A DNA stretch of 64,000 bases. Source: Macrostomum hystrix (lineage: Eukaryota; Platyhelminthes; Macrostomidae). The notes under the pieces are model-generated. The model was not told where the DNA came from and did no database searches. It was given only the letters and a program-made list of their open reading frames with translations. The stretch is from NCBI GenBank assembly GCA_950097015.1, contig CATNEN010000029.1, positions 2,672,001-2,736,000 on the forward strand. The letters are read 5' to 3'. Both the position numbers and the translations under genes were made by a program. Each line of letters opens with the position of its first letter. Positions within the stretch are counted from its first letter, which is position 1. Below, in pieces: positions 44,011 through 55,156 of this stretch.

Positions 44011-46240
44011 CTTACAATGTGCTCCAAACCTGATAGAATTTCTGTCTCTGAGTTTGCATTCGTCTGCATGCATACGTCGGATGCCCATGCGGCATGCAGA
44101 TCTGTAAATTGTCTCTCACACAGCCAAACTGGCTTTTATGCGAATGTTATTTTGCGTGTCGTATTCTGTGTAAGTGCATTCTCTCCCGTTTCACTTGTTT
44201 TGCCCGAAACCTACTAATACGATGGGCACCTGCGCTAATGGTGTCATTACCGTGAATCGTTACCATTGCATGACACGCGCGAGGATTTTAGGCTCGTTTT
44301 CCACTCTCAAGCAAATAATGGCAAAAAAGTATGCAACGCAATTTTGTTGCAGGGCCAATTGTTTTTGGTTTTAGCAAAATCTTCAAATACATGCTGAAAT
44401 CGTATTTTTAACCAGAAAAAAACTGTTGTGATTGAAATTCCCAACTGCGAATTCCTGCCCCCCTGGGAGGAACTGGCTTCTGTCTGTTCAATCCGCTTTT
44501 TCCCGCATATGCGCAGTTGACTAATTGAATTAAATTCAACTCAGCACAGTATTGTCACGGGCTTGAGAATCGGTTTCATTTTGTTAATGCTAAACATAAC
44601 AATGCGCTTGGCGTGGCCTGCGTAAGCATCAAGAATATTTAGAGAAGATGAAGCATTTTAGAAATCATTTTCAGTCACACCCCACTTAGGATTCTGAGTC
44701 GATTGAGAGACGAGGAGGCGACTCACAACTCTCGATGGAATGGGAGAGTGAATTGCCACTATATGAAAGAATAATAATTTTACTGCACCTCAGTATTAGC
44801 CTACTGACAAAAGTAGTATGGCAGAGAAATTCGCACGATTGCTATGCTAAAATCTAGACCGAACTTTCCGCGTTTTGCATTCTGGCTCATCAATTAAGAT
44901 TAAAGGGGAAGATTTGGACAATAATGGCATAGCTGAAGTCACTGATGCCTAGAACTCCCCATCAATTCCATCTCTCTTTGTTGGCGCAGATCGCAAATTA
45001 GCAAACAATAAATATCCACAGAGTGCTCAGTTTTGTGAGCATAAACTCACTAATTTTCCAGCTGCCAACAAAGTAGCATTGTAATTGGATATTAGATTGA
45101 TTTGCTCAAACTGATATTCTCTATACGCAGCCTATAGCTGAGCATCAAATGCATCACCAGACCAGCGGACCGCAGCTTCACACGGAAGAGGCTGGACAAA
45201 GCGGCTGCTATTGCATTGAATCAATTCAGCACAGTCGCTGCCACTACTACCGCTGTTGTTGTATGGTTGCTATGAATGAAATCAATTGGCACAAGGTGAT
45301 AAAATAGAAATCTATCAGCTAAGGGGCGAGGTGAGAGAGACAGACAGATGCCTCGCGCAAGCTGGACTGTATACAGAAACTTTTTGGTGCCACAAAGATT
45401 TTAGGCGCCTGTTTGTTCACCTTCCGTCACTGCTTCTGGAAGCAGCAGAAAATGCTCTCTTATTTCCCCCACAATGGAACTTCCAATGCCGCCATTCTGT
45501 TTCCATGCTGGGCTTTAAATACTACTTTTAGCGCCCCCCCGGATTAGCAAATCCGGCAACATTGCAGCGCGGGACCCGAACAATTAAGGAGTATCGGGCA
45601 GAGCATGAGATTATGAGCTTGTCTGTGACAGGACCCCGCGTGGAACCAACTCACACGGTTTATTTGCACACCTGATCAGCCATCAATGTGCTCAGCGGGC
45701 CGTGCGAATCCACCCCACCGACCTTCCTTCCTAATACAGAGAATTGAGTTGCAGCTTTATATGATCTGTGAAGGATTAGACACGAAATTTGACAAGACTA
45801 ACCTCTATAATTAGAGCATCTACTCCAATTGATGTGAGCTGATCAGAGAAATACCTGAACCTCAGGCTACGAGTATGACTGAAATAATCAGATAGCGGAG
45901 TGAAAGTGGTGAATTATGTTCTTGCAGATTGAAATATAAATAGAATGATGCCAACATAGATGGGCCACATGCACAGCCACAGCTATTGCACATTGCTTCC
46001 AAAGGCCGGTAGACAGAAGACTCCAATAGTAATAATAATAGTAGCTTGCAGGAGGGCAGGAGGGCAGCGGGCAATGGCACATCATTTGGTGACACTGGAC
46101 CTGCAGCCAGCGAGGATATAAAGAGGCAATTCTGCCCATTTCGCTGACACCTGAGCACACACTCACACAGGTGTGTACATCTGCCCTGACTTTCTCATTG
46201 TCAGGCAGTGTACACTCTCACTGTGCCTTGGAGGTTGGCC
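44011..46240. other. Intergenic DNA without recognisable genes
   Basis: I see no coding sequence with family features, no array and no RNA gene. Short open frames (for example at 45286 and 45862) look random. Confidence 0.4.
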
Positions 46241-46246
46241 CTCAGT

Positions 46247-46370
46247 GGCGTTAATTGCACGACAAGCCCCCAAGCCTTCTCTCCGCGTCTGCGCCCCAAA
46301 TAAATGTGGCCTCGCCGCGGAATCGAGCTCAGGGACCTTGGCGGTTTAGACAGCTCTACAAATAACCCCA
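46247..46370 (+). repeat. SINE copy (family A)
   Basis: It aligns with the minus strand of about 21560-21664; shared blocks include ggcgttaattgcac, tggcctcgccgcggaatcg and aggttcct/agggacc-type sequence before it ends. Confidence 0.6.
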
Positions 46371-46949
46371 CGAAAACTAACTTTTATTTTAATGTTAGGA
46401 AGTGCGAAACATTAGTATAAAAATATATTTCAATCTAATTCACGAATCTTGTCGAATCTAACCTCAGTTTTTAGTGCACTCTTGTTAAAGCTCGTGAATA
46501 TTACCAATGAGAAAAGTAGAAATTTCTTAGAAATCGCAAGTCCGTTATACAACAGCGGCAGATTAGAAATAAGCCCAGAAGAAAAGCAGCGAAATGCTTG
46601 CAGCTTGTGACTGGGCAAAGAATAGACATAAAAGCGCAGCCGCACTACTTTCCCATTGTTTGAAGTGGAAGCGCTTGAGCTAGAAGCCCTGGCAGGTGCT
46701 GCAGCAGGAGACCGAAGGTGAACAAAAGAGCTGTTGGAAGCCGATCGACAAAAGTTGTACGACACGCTTCTGAGTGCGCGACTCTTATTCGCTGCTCAAC
46801 AATGCTCAAATTGATCTTAACAGGTTGGTCTAGAATCTTGCTCATTGCATTGACATTTTCGCGTGCCCTTCGTCTTCGTCTTTCTTTCGAAAACTTCCTA
46901 TTTATCCTCATTTTTGGATAACAGAGCTATTATAGAGGGGATTAGTAGG

Positions 46950-47615
46950 ACAGTAGAGATGGTAGAGTGGGGATAATCAGAGGTGGTAGAGTGGGGATAA
47001 TCAGAGGTAATAGAGTGGGGATAATCAGAGGTGGTAGAGTGGAGATAATCAGAGGTGGTAGAGTGGAGATAATCAGAGGTAATAGAGTGGGGATAATCAG
47101 AGGTGGTAGAGTGGAGATAATCAGAGGTGGTAGAGTGGAGATAATCAGAGGTAATAGAGTGGGGATAATCAGAGCTGGTAGAGTGGGGATAATCAGAGCT
47201 GGTAGAGTGGGGATAATCAGAGGTGGTAGAGTGGAGATAATCAGAGGTGGTAGAGTGGAGATAATCAGAGCTGGTAGAGTGGAGATAATCAGAGGTGGTA
47301 GAGTGGAGATAATCAGAGCTGGTAGAGTGGAGATAATCAGAGGTAATAGAGTGGGGATAATCAGAGCTGGTAGAGTGGGGATAATCAGAGCTGGTAGAGT
47401 GGGGATAATCAGAGGTGGTAGAGTGGAGATAATCAGAGCTGGTAGAGTGGAGATAATCAGAGGTGGTAGAGTGGAGATAATCAGAGCTGGTAGAGTGGGG
47501 ATAATCAGAGGTAATAGAGTGGGGATAATCAGAGCTGGTAGAGTGGGGATAATCAGAGGTGGTAGAGTGGGGATAATCAGAGCTGGTAGAGTGGGAATAA
47601 TGTGAGCTGGTAGAG
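46950..47615. repeat. 24-bp minisatellite
   Basis: About 28 copies of a unit containing tagagtggggataatcagag with gg/ag and ggtggt/ggtaa/gctgg variants. The 24-bp unit keeps all frames open, so long repetitive frames on both strands are artefacts. Confidence 0.93.
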
Positions 47616-47619
47616 CGGA

Positions 47620-48415
47620 TCGAGGATAACAAAGGATGTAATTAATGAACAATTATTCGCAGATCTAAACTGTAAAAGCAGTTGACAGTAGTTGTACAGG
47701 CTGAACGGGTGATTATCAGTGGGATTTAGAACTGGCCCTGATTCATGCCCCAGGCCACACAGAGTCCTGGAGTATTTACAGTGGAGTAGTCGGCGAACTC
47801 AGGTCGGACACTCCCCCCTCCCCAGCTCTCATGCCATGAGGCATAAGGGACTGGAGTACCTGCAGCCCGCATATGTCTGTGGGGCGATGGCTGGGTGGGT
47901 GAGATTCGGTGCCCGCGAGCGCCAAGGTCGCTAATTGGTCCGTGTGGCTTTGAGTCCGTGTGTGTGTAGGTAGCTAGGTGTATCAGAAGTATGCGACAAC
48001 TTTTCCTTTTGACGCCTCTAGAAGCAGCTGTTCGTGTCACCCGCCCCCCAGCCTCCATCGGACAACATCAATACCGCTCATAGAAGAGAAGGTGTGAAAA
48101 AATGCATTAATTAACACAGCGAGCTCGTCTCCTACTGCCGAGAAGTTCTCGCTCTATAGAACATTTTGTTATACACCTGGTTGCGAGACGATTCTTACAA
48201 CTTTCTACTCACCTGACACCAGTATGAGACAGTTTTTTTGCTCTAAACGACAAGAAAAATTTCTGTTGCATTAGTGCCAAGGTGCATCATCGATGATGGC
48301 ATTGTATATTTGAGCTGGTTTATCACAACACCTTCGGGTCAGGAGTAGAGCTGGGAACTCACGCGACTGTCTAACTTCTCTGCTTTATGGAATTATGGAA
48401 GTGCTTTACAAATGG
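47620..48415. other. Intergenic DNA between arrays
   Basis: Nothing recognisable. A short open frame near 47719-47934 has no family features. Confidence 0.4.
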
Positions 48416-48424
48416 ACACCTTTT

Positions 48425-51400
48425 GCTGACACCATTCAGTTACTCCTGCTGACACCATTCAGTTACTCCTGCTGACACCATTCAGTTACTCCTGCTGACA
48501 CCATTCAGTTACTCCTGCTGACACCATTTAGTTACTCCTGCTGACACCATTCAGTTACTCCTGCTGACACCATTCAGTTACTCCTGCTGACACCATTTAG
48601 TTACTCCTGCTGACACCATTCAGTTACTCCTGCTGACACCATTCAGTTACTCCTGCTGGAACCATTTAGTTACTCCTGCTGACACCATTCAGTTACTCCT
48701 GCTGACACCATTCAGTTACTCCTGCTGACACCATTCAGTTACTCCTGCTGACACCATTCAGTTACTCCTGCTGACACCATTCAGTTACTCCTGCTGACAC
48801 CATTCAGTTACTCCTGCTGACACCATTCAGTTACTCCTGCTGACACCATTCAGTTACTCCTGCTGACACCATTCAGTTACTCCTGCTGACACCATTCAGT
48901 TACTCCTGCTGACACCATTCAGTTACTCCTGCTGACACCATCTAGTTACTCCTGCTGACACCATTCAGTTACTCCTGCTGACACCATTCAGTTACTCCTG
49001 CTGACACCATTCAGTTACTCCTGCTGACACCATTCAGTTACTCCTGCTGACACCATTTAGTTACTCCTGCTGACACCATTCAGTTACTCCTGCTGACACC
49101 ATTCAGTTACTCCTGCTGACACCATTCAGTTACTCCTGATGACACCATTCAGTTACTCCTGCTGACACCATTCAGTTACTCCTGCTGACACCATTCAGTT
49201 ACTCCTGCTGACACCATCTAGTTACTCCTGCTGACACCATTCAGTTACTCCTGCTGACACCATTCAGTTACTCCTGCTGACACCATTCAGTTACTCCTGC
49301 TGACACCATTCAGTTACTCCTGCTGACACCATTCAGTTACTCCTGCTGACACCATTCAGTTACTCCTGCTGACACCATTCAGTTACTCCTGCTGACACCA
49401 TTCAGTTACTCCTGCTGACACCATTCAGTTACTCCTGATGACACCATTTAGTTACTCCTGCTGACACCATTCAGTTACTCCTGCTGACACCATTCAGTTA
49501 CTCCTGCTGACACCATCTAGTTACTCCTGCTGACACCATTCAGTTACTCCTGCTGACACCATTCAGTTACTCCTGCTGACACCATTCAGTTACTCCTGCT
49601 GACACCATTCAGTTACTCCTGCTGACACCATTCAGTTACTCCTGCTGACACCATTCAGTTACTCCTGCTGACACCATTCAGTTACTCCTGCTGACACCAT
49701 TCAGTTACTCCTGCTGACACCATTCAGTTACTCCTGATGACACCATTTAGTTACTCCTGCTGACACCATTCAGTTACTCCTGCTGACACCATTCAGTTAC
49801 TCCTGCTGACACCATTCAGTTACTCCTGCTGACACCATTCAGTTACTCCTGCTGACACCATTCAGTTACTCCTGCTGACACCATTCAGTTACTCCTGCTG
49901 ACACCATTTAGTTACTCCTGCTGACACCATTTCAGTTACTCCTGCTGACACCATTCAGTTACTCCTGCTGACACCATTTAGTTACTCCTGCTGACACCAT
50001 TCAGTTACTCCTGCTGACACCATTCAGTTACTCCTGCTGACACCATTCAGTTACTCCTGCTGACACCATTCAGTTACTCCTGCTGACACCATTCAGTTAC
50101 TCCTGCTGACACCATTCAGTTACTCCTGCTGACACCATTCAGTTACTCCTGCTGACACCATTCAGTTACTCCTGCTGACACCATTCAGTTACTCCTGCTG
50201 ACACCATTCAGTTACTCCTGCTGACACCATTCAGTTACTCCTGCTGACACCATTCAGTTACTCCTGCTGACACCATTCAGTTACTCCTGCTGACACCATT
50301 CAGTTACTCCTGCTGACACCATTCAGTTACTCCTGCTGACACCATTTAGTTACTCCTGCTGACACCATTCAGTTACTCCTGCTGACACCATTCAGTTACT
50401 CCTGCTGACACCATTTAGTTACTCCTGCTGACACCATTCAGTTACTCCTGCTGACACCATTCAGTTACTCCTGCTGACACCATTCAGTTACTCCTGCTGA
50501 CACCATTCAGTTACTCCTGCTGACACCATTCAGTTACTCCTGCTGACACCATTCAGTTACTCCTGCTGACACCATTCAGTTACTCCTGCTGACACCATTC
50601 AGTTACTCCTGCTGACACCATTCAGTTACTCCTGCTGGAACCATTTAGTTACTCCTGCTGACACCATTTAGTTACTCCTGCTGACACCATTCAGTTACTC
50701 CTGCTGACACCATTCAGTTACTCCTGCTGACACCATTCAGTTACTCCTGCTGACACCATTCAGTTACTCCTGCTGACACCATTCAGTTACTCCTGCTGAC
50801 ACCATTCAGTTACTCCTGCTGGACACCATTCAGTTACTCCTGCTGACACCATTCAGTTACTCCTGCTGACACCATTTAGTTACTCCTGCTGACACCATTC
50901 AGTTACTCCTGCTGACACCATTTAGCTACTCCTGCTGACACCATTCAGTTACTCCTGCTGACACCATTAGTTACTCCTGCTGACACCATTCAGTTACTCC
51001 TGCTGACAACCATTCAGTTACTCCTGCTGGAACCATTCAGTTACTCCTGATGACACCATTCAGTTACTCCTGCTGGAACCATTTAGTTACTCCTGCTGAC
51101 ACCATTCAGTTACTCCTGTTGGAACCATTCAGTTACTCCTGATGACACCATTCAGTTACTCCTGCTGGAACCATTTAGTTACTCCTGATGACACCATTCA
51201 GTTACTCCTGCTGACACCATTCAGTTACTCCTGCTGACACCATTCAGTTACTCCTGCTGGAACCATTCAGTTACTCCTGATGACACCATTCAGTTACTCC
51301 TGCTGGAACCATTTAGTTACTCCTGATGACACCATTCAGTTACTCCTGCTGACACCATTCAGTTACTCCTGCTGGAACCATTTAGTTACTCCTGCTGACA

Positions 51401-51680
51401 CCATTCAGTTACTCCTGCTGGAACCATTCAGTTACTCCTGATGACACCATTCAGTTACTCCTGCTGGAACCATTCAGTTACTCCTGATGACACCATTTAG
51501 TTACTCCTGCTGACACTATTCAGTTACTCCTGCTGGAACCATTTAGTTACTCCTGATGACACCATTTAGTTACTCCTGATGACACCATTCAGTTACTCCT
51601 GCTGGAACCATTCAGTTACTCCTGCTGACACCATTTAGTTACTCCTGCTGGAACCATTCAGTTACTCCTGATGACACCAG
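48425..51680. repeat. 23-bp minisatellite, about 140 copies, with higher-order structure
   Basis: The unit is cagttactcctgctgacac plus catt. Variants (ttag, tctag, gatgacacc, ggaacc) mark positions: tctag and gatgacaccattta each recur at exactly 299 bp (13 units) around 49217/49516 and 49440/49739. ggaacc variants crowd the last 700 bp. The array ends directly at the interspersed repeat at 51686. Confidence 0.95.
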
Positions 51681-51685
51681 TCAGT

Positions 51686-52085
51686 TGCGCATCTTCTGAA
51701 ACAAGAATCAAGTCGCCAGCTCTTCAGACCTTCAAGATATTCAATGGTTCTGGCCGAAGGTCAGGTTTTTTCTGTAAAAGAAAGTGTATTTCATACACCC
51801 CTATACACGAATTAGCACTGCGCCTCAGTGCGGCCTTGCCATGCCTTCAAAATGTATCAGCATGTCACCCGAATGTGCCTGCATCATCTCTCTCTTCGGT
51901 GGTTACCAACCTTTATCTAGACGGGCTGCTAGACCTTCAAGGGCTACAACAGGTGGAAATAGGCTACTATGAACACCTTGACGCGAATTTCTCCAATTTC
52001 ACTGATCAAGCCTAACATCCACAGGTCATCCATCGCCTAGTCTATCACCAACGCTTTTAGCATTCAGGCGCTGCTAGAAGAATTC
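51686..52085 (+). repeat. Interspersed repeat, copy 2 (partner at 18945-19400)
   Basis: Starts at gcgcatcttctgaaacaa and matches the reverse complement of 18945-19400. It holds an open frame with LPCLQNVSACHPNVPASSLS and GLLDLQGLQQVE. Confidence 0.75.
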
Positions 52086-52893
52086 AGGAGAGTAATTCCC
52101 TTTTAGTAAAAAAAAAACAGGCGGCAAATGGCTTGGTAGTCCTACTGTTAAATATAACAAACAGATTAATATAATAACGAAATACAAAATCAGATTTCCA
52201 AAATGAAATCAGCTGATTGCTGGGGGCGGATTTATTTGCATTTGACTATCTGTGAAGTTATTCGTCATTTTGTGAATCAGTTCAAGACAGATAGGTGCAC
52301 TGAAAATTCGCACATAAAAATGTATGCTCATTCTATCTTGTGAATCCTAAATCCTTACTGGTGTATCCTTCAGTTGAGCGACAATCGCTACTAACTGCAA
52401 GGTCGCCAACGTGTTAAAGAACATGAGGCCATATTTTGACAAGCCGAGCACAAGGGTAATATCGAATAGCAACATAATCCCACATTTTCGCATCGTCAAA
52501 TGCTCAAATTACTCCATTAGCTATTGAAGCGCTAGCAATGCTACACATTTTGATATTCTAACAAGAGCTGCCAACAATAAATAAATGAGACTGTGAAACA
52601 GTCAGAGTGAAGTCCTATACGCATTGAGAACGAAGCCAGCACAGGAAGCCTCATTGAATTGCAATACCACATGGCCTGGACTGAAGCATGGGCCTATGGG
52701 AAAGCCACAAAACAGTTTTTTTATACCTGATTGTTTTCTCATCTCGCGGGATTGTCGGAGAAGTCCGCGAGAAATTTTGCTTCTAAGGACACGCCCATAT
52801 GGATGAGTTCCCTTACCAATCCGTAAATGCTCACTCCGTCTTTACCACCCACCCCGCAACCACTTGTTAATCTGTCTAATGCGAAGATACCAG

Positions 52894-52945
<52 letters not shown>

Positions 52946-53284
52946 AGCAGCAGCAGAAGCAGCAAAGTGCACAAGTCTATTTCTATTTTATTTTTCTAGC
53001 CAACACCCTGACGCATTTAAATTGTTGGTCTGTGAAGTGGCAAATATTTGAAGTGCGTTAACCGTTCTTCTGACCATGAGCTATCATTAAATATGATCAT
53101 TGTTAACACTTTGTTGTTTAGTTAAGTCGTTAGCTATGTAAATCTTTCTGTTTGACTTGCAGATTAATATGAAAACATAAATAGCTGCCATCCACTAATA
53201 TGATGAGTGTGGCTTGAAACTTGGACTCACTGGCTATGAGTTACGATTAGGGTCAGAATAAACTTCCCACCTCATCGCATGCCC
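52086..53284. other. Intergenic DNA with a CAG repeat
   Basis: A (CAG)n tract with interruptions lies at 52892-52963. No gene is otherwise seen. Confidence 0.5.
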
Positions 53285-54115
53285 CACAATTCTCATACTC
53301 CTCTGTCCACTTCTCATACTCCGCTCACCTATTCTCATACTCCTCTGTCCACTTCAAAAACTCCGCTCTCCAATTCTCATATTCCTCTGTCCACTTCTAA
53401 AACTCCGCTCTCCAATTCTCATATTCCTCTGTCCACTTCTAAAACTCCGCTCTCCAATTCTCATACTCCTCTGTCCACTTCTAAAACTCCGCTCTCCAAT
53501 TCTAATACTCCGCTCTCCAATTCCCCAACTCCGCTCTCCAATTCTCATACTCCGCTGTCCAATTCTAATACTCCGCTCTCCAATTCCCCAACTCCGCTCT
53601 CCAATTCTCATACTCCGCTCTCCAATTCTCATACTCCGCTCTCCAATTCTCATACTCCGCTGTCCAATTCTAATACTCCGCTCTCCAATTCCCCAACTCC
53701 GCTCTCCAATTCTCATACTCCGCTCTCGAATTCTCATACTCCGCTGTCCAATTCTAATACTCCGCTCTCCAATTCCCCAACTCCGCTCTCCAATTCTCAT
53801 ACTCCGCTCTCGAATTCTAATACTCCGCTCTCCAATTCCCCAACTCCGCTCTCCAATTCTCATACTCCGCTGTCCAATTCTAATACTCCGCTCTCCAATT
53901 CCCCAACTCCGCTCTCCAATTCTCATACTCCGCTCTCGAATTCTCATACTCCGCTGTCCAATTCTCATACTCCGCTGTCCAATTCTAATACTCCGCTCTC
54001 CAATTCCCCAACTCCGCTCTCCAATTCTCATACTCCGCTGTCCAATTCTCATACTCCGCTGTCCAATTCTCATACTCCGCTGTCCAATTCTAATACTCCG
54101 CTCTATCCCTCTCAT
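53285..54115. repeat. 21-bp minisatellite
   Basis: About 39 copies of ctccaattctcatactccgc plus t, with cccca, taata and tcata variants. Because the unit is divisible by three, a 336-codon Ser/Thr/Pro/Asn frame and an antisense frame run through it; I do not treat them as genes. Confidence 0.93.
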
Positions 54116-55120
54116 TCTCCGCTCTCTCCCTCTGATTATCCTCCAATTCCTGTCGCTTCACAGAAACAGAAGCCCATATTACACTCGTATTCTGGGCTTT
54201 CCCAAGATTTGAATTCAAGGCATCAGTCAATATTTTCGTCTCTAACAATGACACTTGTCCCGCGCTCAGACTGCCTGAGGCTGCATTAGGGAGATGTCAA
54301 ATGTTTCTCATTTCGACTGGTTAAGAATTTCAATGCAAGTCAAATCAGTCCTTGTTGGGGAGGGCGGGGATAGGCCCTATCTTCTCTCCTTCTGCCACGC
54401 TGTCGCCGCCAAAGCAAGCAGAAGCAGAAGCATGAACCCCAAAGCCGTCATCCACACCGACTTAGCAGCTACTCTATTGAGCTTTGAGCTTCTTTCTTTA
54501 GTCTGAAACTATCCTGAGCAATGCGAAAAATTGAAGAATGCCTTAGCAGTACCAAAGCAGTCCCGCGCAGCCTTAACCCAAATTCCCGGGAGTGCCTGGC
54601 TGCCATGCAAATTGAGGCGGAATGACGCGGGCCATGCCTGACTTGGAGAAGGAAACAGAGAGAGAGAGAATGCCGCATGACATGCTCCCCGGAGCGTGAT
54701 CCCTCTATCAGAGGCCACAGAAGCTGCTGGTGGTGACAACCACTGTCGATATATATTCCTCCCGGCATTTATTGCCCACTGGGATGCTTTCATGCCCCAC
54801 TTGCCATTCTTGGCCTCCGCCTGACTCTGAGGCCAAAACTCCGGAATGCATGAAGAGTCAATCCCAGATAATTGGTGAATTTGGTTCTCAAACAATTTAC
54901 TTAAGATAATAGGATCGGTTTGGCTTGACATTCTACACAGTACAGCATCCAACTGGTGCTAAGTTGAGGCCAACAAATTTATTTACTAGCAAACACATTT
55001 CAGCGAAAAAATTTCTACACAATGGAGCCAGTTTTGTCCGACGAAAATAGGCCGAGTAGAATCTGACAAACAAAAACAGATAAATCACCATTCGATACGC
55101 GCGGTTCAAAGTAAACAAGT
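54116..55120. other. 3' flank of the Toll-like receptor gene; no gene seen
   Basis: Unique DNA. Minus-strand open frames at 54469-54952 lack recognisable domains. Confidence 0.4.
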
Positions 55121-55125
55121 AATAC

Positions 55126-55131
55126 TTTAAT
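55126..55131 (-). terminator. Candidate poly(A) signal ATTAAA of the Toll-like receptor
   Basis: ATTAAA lies about 26 bp beyond the stop codon on the minus strand. That is unusually close, so the 3' UTR would be very short. Confidence 0.35.
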
Positions 55132-55156
55132 TTGAGGATAATACGGTGCTGAGCTC

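Noticed and set aside
46898..47652. 244-, 236- and 212-codon frames
   Set aside because: By-products of the 24-bp array.
48425..51680. CRISPR-like array
   Set aside because: 23-bp units are contiguous without unique spacers, in a eukaryotic context; this is a minisatellite.
53279..54289. 336-codon Ser/Thr/Pro/Asn-rich frame, possible surface or mucin-like protein
   Set aside because: A 21-bp repeat keeps the frame open, the antisense is equally open, and there is no signal peptide or splice context.
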